Positions 59,319-64,000 of a stretch of DNA of 64,000 nt are shown in pieces (position 1 is the stretch's first letter; each line of letters starts with the position of its first letter). The DNA is from Trissonchulus latispiculum (Eukaryota; Nematoda; Enoplea; Enoplida; Ironidae), in contig JASAND010013124.1 of assembly GCA_030248195.1 (NCBI GenBank), forward strand, positions 1 through 64,000, given 5' to 3'. The notes below the pieces were generated by a model. That model made no database searches. It had not been told where the DNA came from and was given only the letters and a program-made list of their open reading frames with translations. A program made the translations under genes and the position numbers.

Positions 59319-60283
59319 CTAAAAGTAAACAACTCCATTTAAAGATCCAAATTTTCGCACAGATCACACCACATTTCATAGTTCCGCTTTTCATGCAAAA
59401 ACAAGTTATTAGAATAGCGCTTGGGATGAGAATAAAACTATGATCGCATTTAAAATCTAAACTTAAAATTGAAATATAATTTATCTACTTACAAGAGAAG
59501 AAGGTCTGATTAGCTAATTAGCAGTATCAGTGACCTTCAGAACTAACTTGAGTCAGCATTTCTTTTCTTCCTGATACTTCGCTGAGTTGTCCTCATGCCT
59601 GCGTTATAATGGGGCTTATTCAATCTAAGCTTCGCTAGCGTATGTTGATAAGCTGTATCCTACAGCAAAATATGCAGGGTGCAATTTCTTTTCACCGAAA
59701 TGAAAGCTTGTGAAAACTGCTTATTTAACCATACCATGTAGTACGTTAGCCTAGCAATCACTTGTATTTGTCCATGCAGGCGTTAAGTGAAAGGCTGCTA
59801 GCACTGTCAGTCAGCCATGAGTTGTGTGCCTGCATTATGATGTTGCTTAATATTAGATCTAAGCTTCACTAATGTATGTTGATAAACCATATTCTACAGC
59901 AAAACATGCAGACTGTAATTTACCTGCCTTAGTCAGTAATGTTTGTGTAATTTTGTTAAATTCCACGGCAGAAGAATGCGTTTCCCAAACAAGTGACTTG
60001 ATGTCGTGTCTGGTTTGTCCTCTAACAGCTTCGCAAAGTGCTTGAAAATGTTTTTATCAGTTGTTCATTTACTTCTTAGCTTTTTCCCAATTTTCTTTTT
60101 CTAGTTTCCTTTTTTTACTTTTTACCTTTTAACCATTTTACCTTTTACTTGAACATGACGAAATATAAAACTTCCTACTATTGCAGACAACAGATGAACA
60201 TTCTTGATTCTGGCTGCGTTATAAGGATTTAGGTTACACACTGTTATCGCTGGACAATTATCATCAATCAGATGCATCTACCA
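59319..60283. other. Non-coding, nothing recognised
   Basis: Upstream of the PAN exon; no recognisable signal-peptide exon. Two related stretches ('tctaagcttc...gtatgttgataa' near 59620 and 59860) show a diverged duplication of about 120 bp. Confidence 0.4.
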
Positions 60284-60525
60284 GATATGAAAAATAACAG
60301 TAATAACAAATTGAATCAAGACATAAAGGCTAAGTTGGCAATCAGTACTTTTTACGATCGTATGGTTTACAAGGTATCCTTTGATTTATATTCTATATTT
60401 TGTATGAGTAATTGTTTCAGGAAGTCCAGCATCCTGTTCCAATCAACTATGATTTTGTAAGCTCACTTCCTTTACAGAAACTGCTTGTTCTGCTTATTCA
60501 CCGAAAACATGGTTTGTAAATAAAA
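60284..60525 (+). other. Possible small plus-strand gene, unrecognised
   Basis: ATG at 60284 opens 'MKNNSNNKLNQDIKAKLAIS' and continues to 'RMVYK|gtatcc'; after a 47-nt intron ending 'attgtttcag|' the frame goes on 'EVQHPVPINYDF' to a stop near 60520. Splice sites are good but the product is short and unrecognised. Confidence 0.25.
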
Positions 60526-60599
60526 AATAATGATAAAATAACCCAATTCTGGTAATGGCACTACAGTGTGGTTTTAAATTCAAACATAAGCGTAGTTTG

Positions 60600-60675
60600 G
60601 CTGTGACTGGACGGCTCAGTCGGCGTCGATTTAGTTGACCAAGATTGATGGCTCGATCCCCACGACAAGATTAAG
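60600..60675 (+). tRNA. tRNA-like (SINE head) sequence
   Basis: A-box-like 'CGGCTCAGTCGGCGT' and B-box-like 'GGCTCGATCCCC' at tRNA spacing. Stems are poor, so a SINE or tRNA pseudogene is likely. Confidence 0.4.
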
Positions 60676-61686
60676 TATTCGGGTTGGATTTACTATAGTG
60701 ATATTTGTTTTGCTTCGTCAATTATCTTGTATACTACTGCACTGAAATTGAGTCAAGCACTCACCCTGACTCTAGTAGTTAGGGACTTGAGCTTAAATTG
60801 TTGCACCACCTCATAGACGGTCAATGCACAACATATTGTTGCAAAAGCAGTCACCAAACCCCAACATAGTGTTGTTCGATGGTCGGATTTGCTCAGCTGA
60901 GAAAAACCATGAGTCGAGATCATTTAGGCAGTGTATTAAGCATCTGAGCGCGGCAAACATTACTTTAGTTGTACATGAACATCAGTTATGTCAGTTCATG
61001 CATGACAAATTATATCTCGGACACTTTATTCTGGAATGTGCCTAGCCTTTAATGCTCCAAACCCATAATTTTGAACAGTCATGGTTTCTATGGACATTTC
61101 TTGACTTCAGTTTAATGCTTTAGTACATCACTAGGGTGAAGTCATGAAGTCAGGGAACAGGTAATGGCTCCATGTCCATACTATAAAAAGTTACGTTGAT
61201 TGGTAAATACAACCATTAGTCTACTGAGCTAGCCATTGTCTTCTACTTATTTGGTGCTCTCTGCACACCTCGGTATATCTCCCTCTTAGCGAGCAGAGCA
61301 TCAAGCAAACGAAAACAAAATGAGAAATAACAAACAAAAGCCACAAAGAAAGAATCAATTTCATGTCTTCGAACCGAAGGACTCTCTTTTCTAAAACTTT
61401 TTTATTTCTCAGGCAAGTTAGATTGTGGATAGCTTACCCCACAGCAAATTTTCCATGCAGCCTAGTTCAGCTTTGTTGCTATTTCCAGCAGCTAGCTGCA
61501 CATTGTAAGTTGCGGTGCCCCTTTGAATAAGCTTATTATGTAGACTGTGAGATATAACACAATTAGTAACAGACTTTAATTGTTAATACCAAACTGTTTA
61601 TTTGTCTTTGACTTCCCTAACAGCTCACATCATGTTATGACTGTATACTGTTTATAAAGAATTCCAATGAGAGAAGACTGTCAAAG

Positions 61687-63009
61687 TTACAGTTCGTTGC
61701 GGTTTCTAATAGACGCAGTTGCCTCAGGGATTTGTAACAGTGAATTCGGACCTTCAGCAATATATGGCTGAGGTTTCACTTGAAGCCACCGGATAACTCT
61801 TCTATCATCATATGCTGCTGACCAGCTTTGGTTTGTAGTGTTTAAAAGTGGAAATCTTAAAGAGTATTAGTTGGAAATGTAACAGTTATAACAGTAAGCA
61901 TTAATAATAAAAACAAATTCTATGGAAGTGATGAGTAATAATATCAGTTATTTGACTATAAAAATGTTTAAAATAAAATACGAAAACATAAGCTTACGCG
62001 ATCACCTATTGTAGGCGAAATTTGACCAGATGGTTCCAAATACTGCCGATATTCTATAATCGTCGTCGTTCCACGTAAAAGAAAACCAGTCGTTACCAGT
62101 ATCAAACAACGTAAGATATGTCGTATCCAAGGAATGGTGACTGCCTAAATAATAAGTGGAAACCTTGTACAGTTTTTAACCGCCACTAGACATAACAAAA
62201 ATTAAAAATAGCTTCAAAATTTTTGATTACGAACATATTAAGTTTACGAACGAACCTTGCAATTCAGGGAAGGAATGAAAGTACTGTTTGTTATAATAGT
62301 CAAGTTGATAACACCAACTTTTAGATTTCTTATTGAACATTTCAAGGTGTGCAGGTACTGCGAAGTTGAGCTCTGCCAACAGCTGAAACAAGCACGTAGG
62401 TACAATGAACCAGTTAATTATCTGTTATTGTTACACACCTAAGGCTTTTGTTCGAAGAAAAGGACATGCCAAACAAAACATGTAAGCACAAAGCGGGTAT
62501 TATTTAGAAGAAGCTATCGAAAGTCGATATTGCGAGTAAAACTCCTCTTATGTCAGGGTCAACACAGCAGCAATAGTTCGCTCCTTGCAGCCGATTCATG
62601 AGTGATTCTAGGATGACAAACCAAAGCATTTATCATTTTCCTATTTGTCTGCTAGGCCTCTGTGCTGAAGGTATTCTCAGCAGCAAAGGAAATTACACGT
62701 AAAATATACAATGCAGCAATTCCATGTCAGCGATTTTGCCAGACTAAAGTGGCAGAAAATAAAGACATTTGTTATATGTTTCATATTGGGACAAAAAGGC
62801 GTTGGCTACCTTCATTTGCAGACGATAAGTCGGCACAGCATTAGCAAATCGGTCCCAGTTAATGGAAGGGATATTATTATATTTTGAAGAAATAGTCCTC
62901 ACAAATTGGACAAAATTTTCTTTACTAGGATTTCTGGGTAAATACAATTTTTCTGGTGGCGCAAACAGTGTTGCCCAGTTTGCTTGAGAACCACTTGGAA
63001 GTTGTGTTA
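61687..63009 (-). CDS. Carboxylesterase-family protein, last four exons
   Basis: Four exons join in consistent phase: 63009-62810 (ends 'ATGAAG|gtagcc'), 62382-62256 (after 'cttgtttcag|'), 62144-62006 (ends 'AATAG|gtgatc') and 61855 to TAA at 61687. They encode the C-terminal part of an alpha/beta-hydrolase of the carboxylesterase/cholinesterase type: 'LNFAVPAHLEMF' and 'CYQLDYYN' (the F-x-x-P..Y-x-Y-x-F block), 'HHSLDTTYLTLF' (position of the catalytic His, HG-x-E-x-x-x-x-F in relatives), 'RISAVFGTIWSNFAYNRFP' (W-x-NFA) and 'WSAAYDDRRVIRWLQ'. The N-terminal half with the nucleophile Ser lies beyond the window or behind the LINE. Whether it is an enzyme or a neuroligin-like adhesion protein cannot be decided without the Ser region. 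Confidence 0.72.
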
Positions 63010-63339
63010 CTATAACAAATACAGAAATAATTGACAAGTCAGTGTCTATCCTGCTAACAATAGAAGTTAAACGTAGTAGAAGTGACGCTAACTGAGATCG
63101 CGTCGAATTACTGGCTAAAGGCATTCGAAAAGATGTTAGGAAACTTGAGCACGACTACGAGGAACAGATTGTCGATAGCAATAACTCTTGAAAAATATTC
63201 ACATTCTGAAATCGAAAGTTGTCATGTGTCTTGTCAATCGAAATCGAAAGCTGTCATGAAGAGGTTCAATTCCAACTCTAACCTCTGGTAACAATGAAAC
63301 GACATCCGACTCGGAAAAGTCGAATTGCTCAAAAATTAT

Positions 63340-64000
63340 TTCTCTAGTGTGTTCAGAGACGACGGACATATTCCAAATTTTTTACCGTCCTACTGAAAAC
63401 TCGCTCTCCGACATCGATCTATCTCGCGAAAGTTATTGAACTTTTGAAAACTGTTTGCAAAGTATTCTAGTGGGCCATACAACATTCCTCCGATAGTTCT
63501 TAGGAAACTCCGAAATGTTTTCTCCTGATAAAGGTAAATTGCCAACAACGTGGAAAGATGCAACAGTTGTACCAATTACCAAAAGGAAGGGTTCTCCTTC
63601 TTCTCCAAAGAACTATCGTCCTATAAGTTTGACCTCAGCATGTTGTAAAGTTTTTGAACGTATTTTGAAAGAAGCTATTTTCGAATTTTTGAATGCCAAC
63701 TGTGTGATTGTCAACATGGTTTTCGTAGTCGAAGTTAAACTTTATCTAAGTATTCCACATTTGCACTTTGCACTGAAACATGAACAATGGAACACTCATT
63801 CTGTTTATCTCGATTTTGCTAAAGCTTTCGACACGGTAAGTCACCTAAGTAAGGTGGTAAGGTAAGTACTAAATTGGATAAAAAATTTTCTGGAAAATAG
63901 AACACAAAGAGTAAAACTAAACAACACCTTATCTGACTATCAAAATGTTCTAAGTGGAGTCCCACAGGGAACAGGTCTTGGACCCTTGCTTTTCTAGTAG
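63340..64000 (+). pseudogene. LINE (non-LTR) reverse transcriptase, frameshifted, runs off the end
   Basis: Reading across frames: 'SSGPYNIPPIVLRKL' (like GPDGIPPxVLK), 'LPTTWKDATVVPITKRKGS', 'NYRPISLTSACCKVFERIL', 'HSVYLDFAKAFDTVSH' (YLDFAKAFD is the RT A block with the catalytic Asp) and 'SGVPQGTGLGPLLF' (block B). Order and wording fit the Jockey/CR1-type RT. Frame changes near 63440-63520, 63710 and after 63860 and a terminal stop make it inactive. It lies upstream of the minus-strand esterase exons, probably in an intron of that gene. Confidence 0.82.

Noticed and set aside
60458..60478. A 21-nt intron in the small plus-strand gene
   Set aside because: The segment is in frame without splicing (7 codons), and such short introns are not expected in animals.
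62006..62144. Membrane-segment reading of this exon in phase 0
   Set aside because: Once exon 62256-62382 is included the phase shifts, and the frame with 'HHSLDTTYLTLF' and W-x-NFA esterase motifs is consistent with all neighbours.

Overview
The window looks like a piece of an AT-rich invertebrate animal genome. Genes are split by introns with GT..AG borders, and exons encode metazoan domains: a C-type lectin domain, a PAN/apple domain, a carboxylesterase C-terminus and a Myb/SANT-like regulator. Mobile elements (hAT-type, mariner, LINE, LTR-type, Polinton-type) fill much of the rest. An innexin-like sequence fits a protostome or cnidarian, but it lies inside a mobile element, so I do not name a phylum.

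Layout. 0.1-5.6 kb: GC-richer, frame-broken remnant of a large protein starting with a DEDDy 3'-5' exonuclease domain and continuing into Pro/Ser/Thr-rich and cysteine-containing parts. 5.6-7.9 kb: AT-rich, no gene. 8.0-9.5 kb (minus): two-exon ADP-ribosylglycohydrolase. 10-12.5 kb: tRNA-like sequence and small inverted-repeat elements. 12.9-15.2 kb (plus): two-exon Myb/SANT-like gene with a hAT-type MITE in its intron. 16 kb: mariner helix-turn-helix fragment. 17.3-20.3 kb (minus): four phase-matched exons of a secreted C-type lectin, with a candidate signal-peptide exon at 29.4 kb. 20.6-34 kb: hAT-type non-autonomous elements with target duplications, other MITEs and a minisatellite. 34.2-35.6 kb: long-TIR element. 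36.2-44.0 kb: degenerate Polinton/Maverick-type element with a C2H2 finger protein, an innexin-like pseudogene and a family B DNA polymerase pseudogene. 44.6-45.3 kb: miniature LTR retrotransposon with a tRNA-like sequence in each LTR. 45.9-46.6 kb: large palindrome. 46.6-55 kb: no gene seen, several repeat elements. 55.9-59.4 kb (minus): mucin-like and PAN-domain exons. 61.7-63.0 kb (minus): last four exons of a carboxylesterase-like gene. 63.3-64.0 kb (plus): LINE reverse transcriptase running off the end.

Most notable: both ends of the 36.2-44.0 kb polymerase element are hammerhead ribozyme motifs in inverted orientation. The right copy (43986-44040) has every core nucleotide and three paired stems; the left copy (36215-36267) has one mismatch in stem I; a third copy without its cleavage strand lies 0.6 kb outside the left end. 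A polymerase-bearing element whose terminal inverted repeats are themselves self-cleaving RNA motifs is unusual, and I know of no description of one. All calls are from reading the sequence; no searches, folding programs or gene finders were run.
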